NCBI GenBank assembly: GCA_037176885.1
Contig: JAWWNJ010000228.1
Coordinates: 175,815 to 239,814, forward strand
Direction: 5' to 3'
Origin: Favolaschia claudopus
Taxonomy: Eukaryota > Basidiomycota > Agaricomycetes > Agaricales > Mycenaceae
Length of the DNA: 64,000 nucleotides
The stretch's first letter is position 1, and every line of letters starts with the position of its first letter. Below the pieces are notes generated by a model. It saw only the letters and a program-made list of their open reading frames with translations. It did not search any database and had not been told where the DNA came from. A program made the position numbers and the translations under genes. Positions 20,661-30,636 of this stretch are shown piece by piece.

Positions 20661-22110
20661 CTAATTTCGGAAGACGTACCTCGGATTCGAGAAGGATCTG
20701 GTTGATCATACAAATTTGAAGGTCAGGGAGGTTCTTCATCAACTCAGATTGTGACACTTCGGATTCATGTTTCAAGACTCGCCAATACCGTCCAGTATCA
20801 CTGTCCACAACTGTCATTTCCCAACATTTGGCAAAGACAATACCACCGCGCATGAACCACCGGAACGGCATGCAAACAGTACCATTTCGGAGCATGGCTG
20901 TCTCATATATAAAATAATCCTGCTTTCCAATGCGTGCCATCGGTGTTGTTTTTTCTGAGGGTATTTCGTCGAGCCATCGTTTCCCTTGAGACGCTTCTTC
21001 AAGAACCTTGCCGCTGTCCTCCGGATAGAATTGCAGGTGAGGCCGTACTTTTGGATTCGACATTTCCTGTGTTGAGAGTTAGTTGACTTGTAGCTGACCT
21101 GCGGACTTGACTCCTCCCTGCTCACCTGAGCGATAATTTGGGCGAGATTATTAACGTAGTACTTGTGTCCCAATGCACCATCGTACGGAATGCTATCAAT
21201 GCCGCAAATACTTTGAAGCATCACATTGACTTCTTGCATCATTTTTACCGAAGGTACGTCGTCAACTTCATTGACTTTGAGGAGCCAGGTGAATAAATCC
21301 AGTTGGCGGTGCGAGAAGACTGATCTAGGGAGGTGCATGAGGACATCCAGTGTACAAGTCTGAATATCCTTATGAGCTCGGGAAAGATTCGCGCGAAGAA
21401 GGAATGCTTACGATCCGGTCCGGCCATGGATACCATTGACGTGAATGTTCCACTGGGTCTTGGGTCCGAGCGCGCTTTCGCCCGTGCGCATTTTCATTCC
21501 CATCATCCACTGCGGCGCGTTAACAATTCATATAGAAACCAAAAGCATCGCACTCGCCTGCTACAATTGGCTCTTGAATTTTGTCCCTGTCGTCCTCACC
21601 ATCTGACCTCTCCTCTTGATCATCGTCCGAAACTGGATCTGCGTCAAGATATTCAAGAAGTTTATGCGCAAGCATGGCAACAGCCTGTGAGTCGAGAGAT
21701 GATTCTAATTCCGTGCTTTCAGATAAGCCCCAATCAATTAATCTCGGCGAGGGGGACCGGGGAGAAGGATCTTGGTAGGCATTGGTTGTGCTATAGCCCG
21801 CTGGAGCTGATAAAGACTCGAGTAGGCTGCGCGTCCCATCTGCGACAAAATCCGGGAGTAGCGGAACTCCTGAAGGGTTGAATGAATTTGGTGGTGTGTC
21901 CATCTGAGTTTCCTGGCGGTATTTGAGTGCATTAATATGATCTTGTGTTCTCTCGTGAGCTAAAAGCCGACGGATATCGCGAATGTGCATGTCATTGCAA
22001 ACAAGGCAGCGATACCCAGCTTTGCCATGTGTTTGTACAGGCTCCCAAACTAGGTTGGTTTGTTTTCTGTGAGGATATGCTTCATTCCAAATGACTATCT
22101 CCCACCTTGA
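20661..22110 (-). pseudogene. Plavaka transposase 5' exons, truncated
   Basis: Minus-strand exons with GT..AG introns give a continuous protein: zinc-finger-like YRCLVCND..LLAHERTQDH (C2H2 spacing), an acidic Ser-rich region, WYPWPDRI joined across an intron to TCTLDVLMHLPRSVFSHRQL, then CGIDSIPYDGALGHKYYVNN and IIAQ joined to EMSNPKVRPHLQFYPEDSG, and MARIGKQDYFIYETAMLRNG. These are the characteristic N-terminal blocks of Plavaka transposases upstream of the catalytic core. Introns near 21515, 21390 and 21090 are all short. The gene stops at about 20661 after a 5' splice site (GTACGT), where dispersed-repeat sequence begins, so the catalytic part is lost. The start codon is not identifiable: the frame is closed by a TGA near 22122. 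Together with the relic at 10.1-12.8 kb it shows at least two Plavaka copies. Confidence 0.75.
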
Positions 22111-22120
22111 GGGACCGGTT

Positions 22121-22440
22121 CAGCTCTCGATGCCATAGAGAATGTCGAGAAAATGACAGTGCCACAAAATAGGGGGATCGCAAGCCTGAGGGCAATCACC
22201 GGGATACCAGTTGGGTTAGGGTTAACCCGGCGGATCCGAGCCTTGGTTCAAAATTGGTGTATTAACTCTAACGCACTCTCAATTTTAACATCGGGTTAAA
22301 TGACATGTAATTTAGCCTCTGTCCGAATCCAAGTTCGAGTCCGAGACAAAATTTATGTATTACATTAGATACAACCACCATTTGACTAAAATCTATCACT
22401 TGCTTCATCCCAAACACGACCCGCACCGGTTTAGCCAAGA
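22121..22440. other. No gene recognised
   Basis: Contains a GGGTTAGGGTTAACCC palindrome at about 22214 and the related CGGGTTAAA at 22292; otherwise nothing. Confidence 0.3.
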
Positions 22441-23832
22441 GCGCATTGGACGTCTGGCCGTGTAGTTGGCCATGCGCTGGAGTTCTTCCGAAGTCTGAGG
22501 AGATTGAGACTTGGAAAGCGGAGCGGCCGACGTGTTGACTGGCGAGTATACGGGCCGTGCATCCTCCATGCGATACCGAGCCACAATCGAGTCAATATAG
22601 AAACGATGAGACAAGGAGATGGTGTGGTTCGCACGATCACGCAGGATTTCGAGGCCAAGAATGGATTTCGACTCTCCCAAGTCCTTGATTCGGACATGCT
22701 CGGAAATCTGCTTCTTTAAAAGTTTGACCTCTGCAACAGAGGAGCAGAATAAACCGAGATCATCAACGTGGGCGCTGATGATGGAAATAGCCTTCTCCAG
22801 GCGACGAATAAAGACGCACGGATCAGCAACGCACACCCGGAAACCAATCTTGACCAAAATAGAACGTAACTTTTAGTACCAGAGAAGTGCGGCTTGCTTT
22901 AACCCGTAAATTCCCCTTTTCAGGAGACAGACGTGGTCCTCCTTTCCACAAACACGATGGCCCTGAGGCTGTCGCATGTAGATAGGTGGCTCGTCTGGAT
23001 CCATCTCACTGTTGAGAAAGGCAGAGTCGACGTCCACAACGTGGAATTCCCAGTCCAGCTTTGCAGCTAGGGTTAGGAGGTAACGAAGCGACTCTGACTT
23101 CACAACAGGAGCAAAAGACATTGAAAAATCGATACCTGGGCGCTGGGGTGTACCCTGAGCACATAGACGAGCTTTGTACCGAGTGATGGCACCAGTACTG
23201 TCGTGCTTCAAGGCATAGACCCAGAGCGAACCAAGCGGAGTGACACCGGGAGGTGGTGGGACAAGTTCCCATGTACCCATCCTCGCAATGCTATCGAGCT
23301 CGACTTCCATCGCGCTCTCCCACTCGGAACGATCGGGCGATTCCATCGCTTCCTTGTAGTTGCGAGGAACTTCGCCGGGACCAATGATATGAGCGTACTC
23401 AAATTCGTCCCAGGATTCCGCGAAAGCAGAATCTTCCGGCGCACGGTCAGGGTCCTCTGGAGCTGGCGCTGCTGCTAAGCCTGAACTAAGGTCTGCGGCG
23501 GCGGCCTTGAGCTCAGCGGCTTCCCGGATACGGGTAGATGGGTCGCGCGGAGGTGGTAGAGGACGAGGTTGACGAGGTGCCCGGGGTTTAGGTTGTGACA
23601 CGACATCCGCAGGTCCAGCCGGAGCAGGAGGGGATGGTGCACGAGGAGGTACCGGATTGGCAGTTGGAGGCGTAGAAGTGGAGGAAGGAGGGCTGTAATC
23701 ATTATCATCAGCTTCGGTCGAAGACGATTTGAGAAAAAATATTTGTATGAGTGTATCTCCCCCTCAGCCCGAAATTCCCCACAATTTGAGTTGTCGTCGA
23801 ATTTGATATGAGGCGACGATCCGAAGGTACGC

Positions 23833-23983
23833 TGTGGGGTGGCCGGCGGATTCTCTGTTTGGCTATGTAGATTACACATGTCGTAGCTTAGTCATATCCA
23901 TATTGGGTCTTTCCTGCCTTCACCCACCCGCTGCGAGCCCCGCTGGCTCATCTCCGGCCCATACCCTCCCCCGGGGGTATCCA
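23833..23983 (+). repeat. 5' LTR of the mini-LTR element
   Basis: 151 bp, TG..CA ends; apparently identical to the 3' copy as far as I can read, which would indicate a young insertion. Confidence 0.85.
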
Positions 23984-23985
23984 TT

Positions 23986-23999
23986 TGGTGACGAGAGCG
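23986..23999 (+). promoter_or_regulatory. Primer-binding-site-like sequence
   Basis: TGGTGACGAGAGCG continuing as TGATTCG reads as the complement of a tRNA 3' end (CCA end, acceptor strand, then a CGAATCA T-arm). The tRNA identity cannot be fixed here. Confidence 0.5.
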
Positions 24000-24208
24000 T
24001 GATTCGCCCTTCTCCACGTCCCTACAGACCAGATAGTCTGTTTTCATCCACAGAGGCCTACCTCTGTCATCTCTGCCTCTCACCCACCTCGAGCGAGGTT
24101 TTCGGCTCATTTTTTCGACACTGTGATCTCCGTCGACTCCACGCTTGTCCCTAGCTTTCTGGCTGCGTTCTCTTACGGCTTTTCCCCCGTTTTCCCGTCT
24201 GTTTCCCA

Positions 24209-25249
24209 ATGAAGAAAAATCGCTGCGGCGGACAGAAAAAGAAGAAAAGGAAGGAGAGAGAAAGAATGGAGAGGGAGCAGGAGGATAGAGACGCACCTGT
24301 AAGCACCGCCAGCACCATTTCTCATCCCCCTTCGCTCCCTGCTCCGCCTCTCCAACCCTCTACCCCCATGGCTTCGCTGCCGACTCGCCGTCCGCCCGTT
24401 ACCATCATGACGGTAGATACCGATGACTCGGACAACGACTATGAACCACAGGCGACCTTTGCCCCTCCAACCCAGTTGCCCGCTCATGTGGCTGAATTCA
24501 TCTACCGCCCCCGAACTTCCGCTGATATCATTGCCGACACCATTCCTCCCGATCCCACTGACCCCGTCGTAATCGCGGCTGTGGTCGTCCGTCCGGATCC
24601 ATTGAGGACTGCCACTCCCCCTACGCGCGACTGGACAGTCCTGCGGGTCGAGTGCTCAAACCCTTGGCGTACGATTCGGCGGCGGAAACGGCGGCTTCAG
24701 CCTCGCTATGCGGACACTTGTCCTCAAGCCCCACGAATCGTTGAGGCGGCTGTGGTTTCCCCATCATCTCCACCAAAACCAGTGCCGGTGATGAGTCTGT
24801 TGGAAGGCCGCTCTCAAGACCCACCCCTCCAGCCTGCGCAAGTCTTTGCTCTTGTACCCCTTCATCCGGATGACCCCATCCACCCTGATGATGTCCCAAC
24901 AAACGACCTCCCTCTTCCCCTTGCCTGCCCTTGCCCAGACGACCATCTTACTGGGCCTCGACTTCTCTCCGCTGATACACCATTCGGATGGGTGGGATCT
25001 TCCCTTGCATCAGCTTGCGCTTGGGAGCTTCCTGAACCTGATAAGGTGCTTGATGCTCTAGCCTTCCTTGCATGGGGCTCATCGGAGGATATTCGCCGTG
25101 ATTGTTTGGCTGACCTTCCGCCCGACTTGTTTGTCTTCCTTGGTGTACTGTCGATGGTTAGTGTTTTGGAGTGCGACTTTGGGCAGTTTCTTCTGCCTGC
25201 TGGGTCTGCCTTCATCAAGCATTGGGTTGATGGTTTGGGACTCGGATGA
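24209..25249 (+). CDS. Unknown protein carried by the mini-LTR element
   Basis: 346-aa frame beginning MKKNRCGGQKKKKRKERERM. Residues 1-30 are strongly basic and could serve for nuclear targeting or nucleic-acid binding. A Pro/Ser/Thr-rich stretch with acidic DTDDSDNDYE follows (about 70-85), then WTVLRVECSNPWRTIRRRKR (about 142-161), an Asp/Pro-rich region (220-250) and a C-terminal segment with WGSSEDIRRDCLADLPPDLF. I recognise no domain, no CCHC knuckle and no catalytic motif. It occupies the position where gag would be, between a primer-site-like sequence and a purine tract, with a single in-frame stop. It could be a diverged Gag or a captured host gene. The frame is open throughout, which is notable beside the decayed copia around it. 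Confidence 0.5.
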   Translation: MKKNRCGGQKKKKRKERERMEREQEDRDAPVSTASTISHPPSLPAPPLQPSTPMASLPTRRPPVTIMTVDTDDSDNDYEPQATFAPPTQLPAHVAEFIYRPRTSADIIADTIPPDPTDPVVIAAVVVRPDPLRTATPPTRDWTVLRVECSNPWRTIRRRKRRLQPRYADTCPQAPRIVEAAVVSPSSPPKPVPVMSLLEGRSQDPPLQPAQVFALVPLHPDDPIHPDDVPTNDLPLPLACPCPDDHLTGPRLLSADTPFGWVGSSLASACAWELPEPDKVLDALAFLAWGSSEDIRRDCLADLPPDLFVFLGVLSMVSVLECDFGQFLLPAGSAFIKHWVDGLGLG

Positions 25250-25309
25250 GGGCGCGAGGCCGCGCCCGCGTGCCTTGCTTCGCTCGGACGCTTCTTGGTG
25301 GGGGGTGCC

Positions 25310-25460
25310 TGTGGGGTGGCCGGCGGATTCTCTGTTTGGCTATGTAGATTACACATGTCGTAGCTTAGTCATATCCATATTGGGTCTTTCCTGCCTTCAC
25401 CCACCCGCTGCGAGCCCCGCTGGCTCATCTCCGGCCCATACCCTCCCCCGGGGGTATCCA
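25310..25460 (+). repeat. 3' LTR of the mini-LTR element
   Basis: 151 bp repeat of 23833-23983, ending TATCCA and followed by the target copy ACGCT. Confidence 0.85.
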
Positions 25461-26770
25461 ACGCTTTGAGGGGCGATAAACCTTCCAAGCCTTGCGATCA
25501 TCCGGGTACCCAACAAAAATAACCGATTCGCCGCGATGGTCGAACTTTTTGCGATTAGGGTTGTCGTTATAGAGGTAAGCCCTGCAACCGAAACGGTGAA
25601 AAGACCTGTACTTCGGCTGTTTGCGGTTTGGGAAGCGGATGAAGAAAGGGGTACGAAGGTCGAGACCGCTGTGTGGGTTACGGTTTTTGACATAAACCAT
25701 GTAATTGCTGGCCTCAGCCCACATGCTAAGCGGCAGGTCGGCGTCGATGAGGACGGTGCGAACGCGGTCAAAAATAGACTTAAACTGACGTTTGGCGACA
25801 CTTGGGCGACACCGTTCTGTTCAGGAGTACGTGGAGCGCTGGTTTTGAGCTGAATACCACGTGCCTTCAAGAACCGCTTCAGGTCTTCGTTGATAAATTC
25901 ACCCCCATTATCGACGTGCCAGACCTTAAGCTTGCGACCTGTCTCACGCTCGACCATCTCCAACCACTCCTTGAATGCGGCTACTGCATCACTCTTGTGA
26001 CGCAGGTAAAACATCCAAATCCAGCGAGAGCAGTCATCGGTGAAAGCGAGGGCATATTTCGATCCGTTCAGAGTACGGACTGGAGCAGTCCAAAGATCTG
26101 AATGAACGTGATCGAGAATCTGTTCGGCATTTTCCTCTTCCGAAGGAGGAAAAGAGGCACGAGTCATCTTGCCCTCCATGCAAGATTGACATACCGGCGG
26201 CTCAGCATTGAGTTCCGCCGTAGATAGTTTCACACCTGAAATGTGACCCTTCTGAACGAGAGCGCGCAGCGCAGGGTAGCCTAGATGCCCTGCCCTAGAC
26301 GCTGATGCAGCTCCTCAAGCTTTGAGGTCGGAGGTCGAGACGAGGTGGAAAAAGAATTCTCCGTCGACGAGGAGGAATCGAGGTGATAGAGGCGATCGCT
26401 GCCGAGAGAGGCGGTCAGAATAACCTTCTCGGACGAAATGAGGTTGCGGATGAGCTTGCCACTGTCACCCTTCTCAAAGGTAACACAGCGTCCACCGCCA
26501 AAGACGGTGTAACAGTCCGCCTGATCAAGCCGCGACACTGATATAAGCGTCGGCTGACATAACAGGTATCTTTCAACCTGAGTCGGACGTTACCACCCTT
26601 AGGATGGGACGCTAGTAGCTGTGCTTCACCGCGACCCTCGATTTTCCTCGAACCGTTGCCGAACCCGCTGATATTTCCGGATACGGCTTGGGCGTGGGAC
26701 GTGTCGATGACCTGCATGAGATGGCTTGTATCTTCAGGTGCATTGAGGCACGGGAAGCCGCGGGACGACA

Positions 26771-27164
26771 AGATCCTATCCTATACATGAAAACACAAGG
26801 ATCAGGACACGTGAAAAGTAACGTGACTTTGACATGAAACCACGGGACCATGTCGAGATGTCGCTGCCGGCTGTCGAGATGTTGCTCCCGGTTCCCACGA
26901 ACCTTCCCGAGGCGCCGCGCACCGCGAGTGCAGCGAGCGGTAGTGCGGCGCCGAGGGCACGCAATCCAGCAGGAAAAAAAAAACAGCCGTAGGTAGGGAA
27001 GCGAGCGCAGCGAGCCGGCCCTGCCGAAGGCGGGGTGCTTAAGCTTGTACTTGAAAACAGGGCCAGGCCATCAGTCGCGTGACTTTTGACAGAAAATCAC
27101 GGGGTCAATGTCGAGATGTTGAGATCGTACTAGACGTCGCGAGCGGAGCGAGCCCAGCGGGGTT
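26771..27164. repeat. Dispersed repeats (GC-rich retroposon copy on minus strand and others)
   Basis: 26771-26965 read on the minus strand ends TTTTCATGTATAGGATAGGAT and contains GGCGCCGCACTACCGCTCGC, matching copies at 8136 and 50082. 26965-27055 holds an A-run and GCGAGCGCAGCGAGCCGGCC as at 6488. CACGGG(A/G)(C/T)CA.TGTCGAGATGT occurs at 26838 and 27098. No gene. Confidence 0.6.
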
Positions 27165-27356
27165 TAGTGTTGCCGCGAGCCAAGTCGAGTCGAGCTCCAC
27201 CTCGAGGTAGCTTGCTCCAAAAAGGTAATTTGTGATACAATACACAAGTAGGACACCAAGAAATTATATAAACAATATGACTATACAAATATACAGAAAG
27301 CTAGTAGCGATACAGTATTTTCAGCAGAGGCGATAACATACACAGCGCGAAATAAA

Positions 27357-28827
27357 TCAGTTCTCCTTGTCGCTTTCATCCCCCACAACCCTCGCCCGCT
27401 TCTTCCCCTTGCGTTTCTTAGCGGCGGCGACCATCTTACTTGCCTTGCGCACAAAGTTACCCACGGCACCGGCTGCCATCCCAACGTCGGTTTTGTAGAA
27501 CTTGGTATCGAAGTCGGCGATGCTGTTGGCGTAGACAATGCCTTGTTCCCCAAGGCTGTCAGCATATTGGAAGTAGTTGAGAGCTGGGTACTTTTCATCC
27601 AGAGCACGCAGCACGTCGGAGACAAGGAGGACGTCCTCATCTTCATCAGATTCATCTGATGACTCGTCCTCACGTCGACGTTTGACGCCATTGCCATCGC
27701 GAAGGATGGTATCACCGGACTCGGAGTTGCCAAGATGGAGGTGGATGGGGGGCATGGTATTTTGCCCGCGGTTACGAGCGCGCTCCTCGCGAGCACGGCC
27801 ACGCTCTGCAAGCTCGTCAAGCTTGAGGACTTTGGGAGGATGTTCCAGATCTGCGGTGCCATTGTGCTGAAGACAGAAGTCAGCAGTGTAAAAGAGAAAC
27901 AGGAATTCCACGTCACGCACCATGTACCGAGCCCACAAATTAATAACATCAATTCCAATCTCGACGTGCTTGCCGGGGTACTTAGATTTCGGGCCCATCA
28001 CGTAGCACCACCGATTTTTGCCAGGATGTTCCGCGCACTTGAGATGGTTTTGAATCTGCTGTACCTCGGTGGCGGTAACAGCGGTCTCGGGGGGTTTTTC
28101 GGCCTGTTTTGTCGTCTTTCCATCAGGCTGCACCTCCTGAAGAGACGGTGTGCTCAACGCCGAAGAACCCATAGATAACGGATGACTTACCAGGTTAACC
28201 ACTTCCATTATCACCTCTTTCTGACGACGTGTGCTTTTCTGGAGCTTGAGAAGCTGCTGGAAGGCGTCGCGAACATCGTCCTCGGACGACAGACGGTGAT
28301 ATGGATCCTTGCGACGCTCCTGAGACTCTTTCCACCCCAACGTCGCAGATGTGGGGTCGACATTCATCTGAGCTGTGATGCGTGATAGAAAGTCGCCGGC
28401 AGGAATGTCAGAGGGGAGGACGAGGGTTGTGGTGACCGTGGCGCGCTTCTTTCCATTTCCTGGCTCGCCATAAATAGGGACTTTGACTGTGATGAAGGTA
28501 GTGCGGTCTGGAAGTTTATTAGTAGCCTGCAGAATGCGCAAATAGCTGTAACACACCTGCAGTTTGACTGGGAGCTGTAGTGGATGGCAACTGAGATTGG
28601 CGGGCTTCGACACTGTGAGGAGGGAACGGAGGAAGCCGGTATTGATGATAAGACGGATCTTCATCGCTAGAATCGTCGTCGTCGCCCCTAGGCTGCTCGT
28701 AGTCGCGGGTGTGGTCAAACATGCCATTGTCGAGAGAGGCCTGTAATTGGGCCACTGCGAGCTGTCGTCCGGTGAGAGCAGGGGGAGGGCCGACGCCAAG
28801 AAGATATGGTGCAATAGTGTTTTGCAT
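27357..28827 (-). CDS. Unknown 437-aa protein carried by an hAT-type element
   Basis: Exons 28557-28827, 28191-28507, 27921-28136 and 27357-27866 (introns 49, 54 and 54 nt, all GT..AG; one with CTAAT-type branch site) total 1314 nt, exactly 438 codons. Start MQNTIAPYLLGVGPP at 28827. Residues 40-60 are acidic. Residues about 90-200 form a folded-looking domain with TTFITVKVPIYGEPGNGKKR, LVLPSDIPAGDFLSRITAQM, ATLGWKESQE and RLSSEDDVRDAFQQLLKLQ, compatible with a ubiquitin-like or PB1-like fold (a guess). A second module has HLKCAEHPGKNRWCYV (Cys/His) and INLWARYMHNGTADLEHPP, then KRRREDESSDESDEDED and a C-terminal basic tail with KKRKGKKRAR, likely nuclear localisation. Similar H-C..W..I..G.A..PP modules occur in basidiomycete hypothetical proteins. 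Frame intactness suggests recent selection or recent arrival. Function unknown. Confidence 0.7.
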
Positions 28828-28993
28828 GGTGTCAACACCGGTCGAAAAGTAGAATAGGTGGGCGCCTTGGACTCGTTGAGCGAGGATATATAGCGCAGCG
28901 TATGCTCCACACGATCGTCAGCCTGCTCGTCATGACTGTAAGTCTCCAGTGACGCTGTAACCGTACTAGATGGTCGTTGTCGAGGAGGTATTA

Positions 28994-29579
28994 AGGTAGG
29001 CGTCAGTCACTTACAACGAGCGGTCACATGAACAAAGTGTCACAGCCATTAAGCTCTGGCCACAAAACATTAAGGTAAAAAGTGGGACCTAGAAATGGTG
29101 TATTTGAGCAAATGGAAGACATCCCTGGTCTCAGAATTTAAAAATACTATTTTGTGATGGAGCAGTAGACCATTCTTCGAACCCATTTTTTTTTGACTGC
29201 AGAAATGAGTTTTTCAGCGATTGGAGCCATCTTGGTTTGGGACGATGGCGAAATTTGCCGCTTATGTAATGCTCTCACGCACCATATAGGGTAGGATCCC
29301 ATCAATTACCGGCAACCCGCCAGCACAACAGCATATACACTATACCGTGAACATTGGCTGCAGTGCGCAACATCTTGGGGCATCATACAACGGTGACTAG
29401 AGAAATCTTATCCTATCTCCAGTTATGATTACATAATGACCAATTTTTTTTTCGACCTCAAAATCGTTGAAATTGAGCAAAATCCAGCAGGTTTTGTTTT
29501 CGTGACGAAATTTTTTGCCGCGTTACGCGTGACGTGACGCGTCATGTGACCGCTCGTTGTAAGTGACTGACGCCTACCT
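28994..29579. mobile_element. TA-flanked MITE with 38-bp TIR, nested in the hAT-type element
   Basis: Perfect TIRs at 28994-29031 and 29542-29579 begin AGGTAGGCGTCAGTCACTTA; TA at 28992-28993 and 29580-29581. Ends AGGTAG(G/A)CG are shared with the MITE at 46739. The right half matches parts of 12803-14721. 586 bp, no gene. Confidence 0.88.
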
Positions 29580-29781
29580 TAGCAGAAAAGGTTATTCTAA
29601 ATTTGGCACTATGTAGTTACGACCTCGTCTCGGCGGCTCGGCCCGAACTCAGCTAAAAAATCGAAACTGTCTATCGTTTCCAAAATAGCTGTAATATCAG
29701 GCCGGAAAAGGCAGCCATTACCTTTTTGGAGCGAGCTACCTCGAGGTGGAGCTCGACTCGACTTGGCTCGCGGCAACACTA

Positions 29782-30158
29782 GCGCGGGGGGTTTGGGGCG
29801 GCCAGCCCCAACAAGCTGTGTGACCGAACGGAGGGAGGCCGGCGAGCGCAGCGAGTCGGCCGTGCCGGAGGCAGGGAGCTAAAGCTTGTGAAGCAAGAGG
29901 GAAAGGAGCGAGGTGTTATATGTCACTGATGTCACTAATCACGTGACTGACACGTCGCGTTTTTGCCAAGTCCGAAAGTTGCGTTTCTAACGGTTCGGCC
30001 GAAAATTCTCAAAAATTCAGATAAATTCCGTCCGCTGTGCTGGTGGGTCCCTTAAATCTCCCATGAGTATGCGGCCTGTATTTCTTGCCAACTGCGGAAA
30101 TTTTTAGGATGCCAGGTTTTTGCCAGATTCAACAAATTGCAAAGTAAACTCAGCCGGG
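29782..30158. repeat. GC-rich dispersed repeat; no gene
   Basis: GGTTTGGGGCGGCCAGCCCC, GGCGAGCGCAGCGAGTCGG and AGCTAAAGCTTGTG, matching words near 20600, 27000 and 6490. This is probably the right half of the repeat into which the hAT-type element inserted. CACGTGACTGACACGT at about 29940. Nothing recognised from 29960 to 30150. Confidence 0.5.
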
Positions 30159-30636
30159 CAATGTTCGCCCTAAGGGATAAGGCCTTATTAAGGTTAAGGC
30201 TTATTAAGGCCTTAACATAAGCCTTAAGCACTGGCCGCTGAGGTATCCAGGGCTTAAGAGCCCTTAAGGGTGATGCCGAGTGTTGTGCCGCCATCCCGGG
30301 TATCTCCGGCCCCAGTGCCACCGTCCGATCATATGGTGGCTGTCGGGTTTGATCGGCCTTGGCTGCCGTGATTGCCCATCAGCTCGCTCGAGCTCGGAGT
30401 TGGGCCGAGGCAGCTTGGAGCTGACATCCATAAACGGAAGTTTCCGTCCCACGGTCCCCCGTCTCCTCGTTTCGAGCTACATTGCATTGTTTTGACCTCG
30501 TATGCACCTCAAAAATGTGGTACAATTCTCCAAAAAGTATAATGAACATATGTACAATAAAAGACTATACAGTTTATGAGTAAATTATGGAAAAATACAA
30601 AGCACAATGATTATACAAGTGAATACAACACAAAAA

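Larger units (their letters stand above)
23833..25460 (+). mobile_element. Mini-LTR element with its own reading frame
   Basis: Two 151-bp direct repeats (23833-23983, 25310-25460), both TGTGGGG...TATCCA, flanked by ACGC(T) at 23829-23832 and 25461-25464(65); removal restores the copia frame. A primer-site-like TGGTGACGAGAGCG starts at 23986, two bases after the first LTR, and a purine-rich GGTGGGGGG precedes the second LTR. The 1.3-kb interior has one long plus frame (24209-25249) and no gag, protease, RT or integrase motif. LTR length fits TRIM-type non-autonomous elements, but the interior is longer than a usual TRIM. Confidence 0.82.
22441..26771 (-). pseudogene. pol: Second Ty1/copia family: protease-to-RT relic
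   Basis: Read on the minus strand from 26771: a protease-proximal region, then the GAG-pre-integrase motif CQSCMEGKMTRASFP, integrase core with DHVHSDLW, VWHVDNGGEF and TPEQNGVA (D,D and the region just before the catalytic Glu), then VGYPDDRKAWKVYRPSKR at the interruption, then RT from NYKEAMESPDRSEWESAMEV through GSLWVYALKHD, HVVDVDSAFLN and LLKRGIYGLKQAALLWY, then AHVDDLGLFC and the LGLEILRD segment. Damage: frameshifts near 26290 and 25830, a TAA codon just after LLWY (22871), and loss of everything after QRMANY. A separate LTR element (23833-25460) is inserted between integrase and RT. No LTRs of this copia are present. It is a different family from the one at 2894-6371. Confidence 0.82.
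27165..29781 (-). mobile_element. hAT-type element carrying an unknown spliced gene
   Basis: 65-bp terminal inverted repeats with one mismatch (27165-27229 and 29717-29781) begin TAGTGTTGCCGCGAGCCAAG. TAGTGTTGCCG and an internal CACCTCGAGGT are shared with the MITE family at 12310/48052/52578/53852. The left flank is GCGGGGTT; the right flank reads GCGCGGGGGGTT, the same 8-mer with four extra bases, in a GC-rich repeat where GCGGGGTTTGGGGCGG is the undisturbed form. Inside are the 437-aa gene (27357-28827) and a complete TA element (28994-29579). No hAT transposase motif is present. Confidence 0.75.

Noticed and set aside
22205..22230. GGGTTAGGGTTAACCC resembling telomeric repeat
   Set aside because: Only one and a half TTAGGG units, arranged as a palindrome inside copia/Plavaka remnants; not a telomere or a reliable interstitial telomere.
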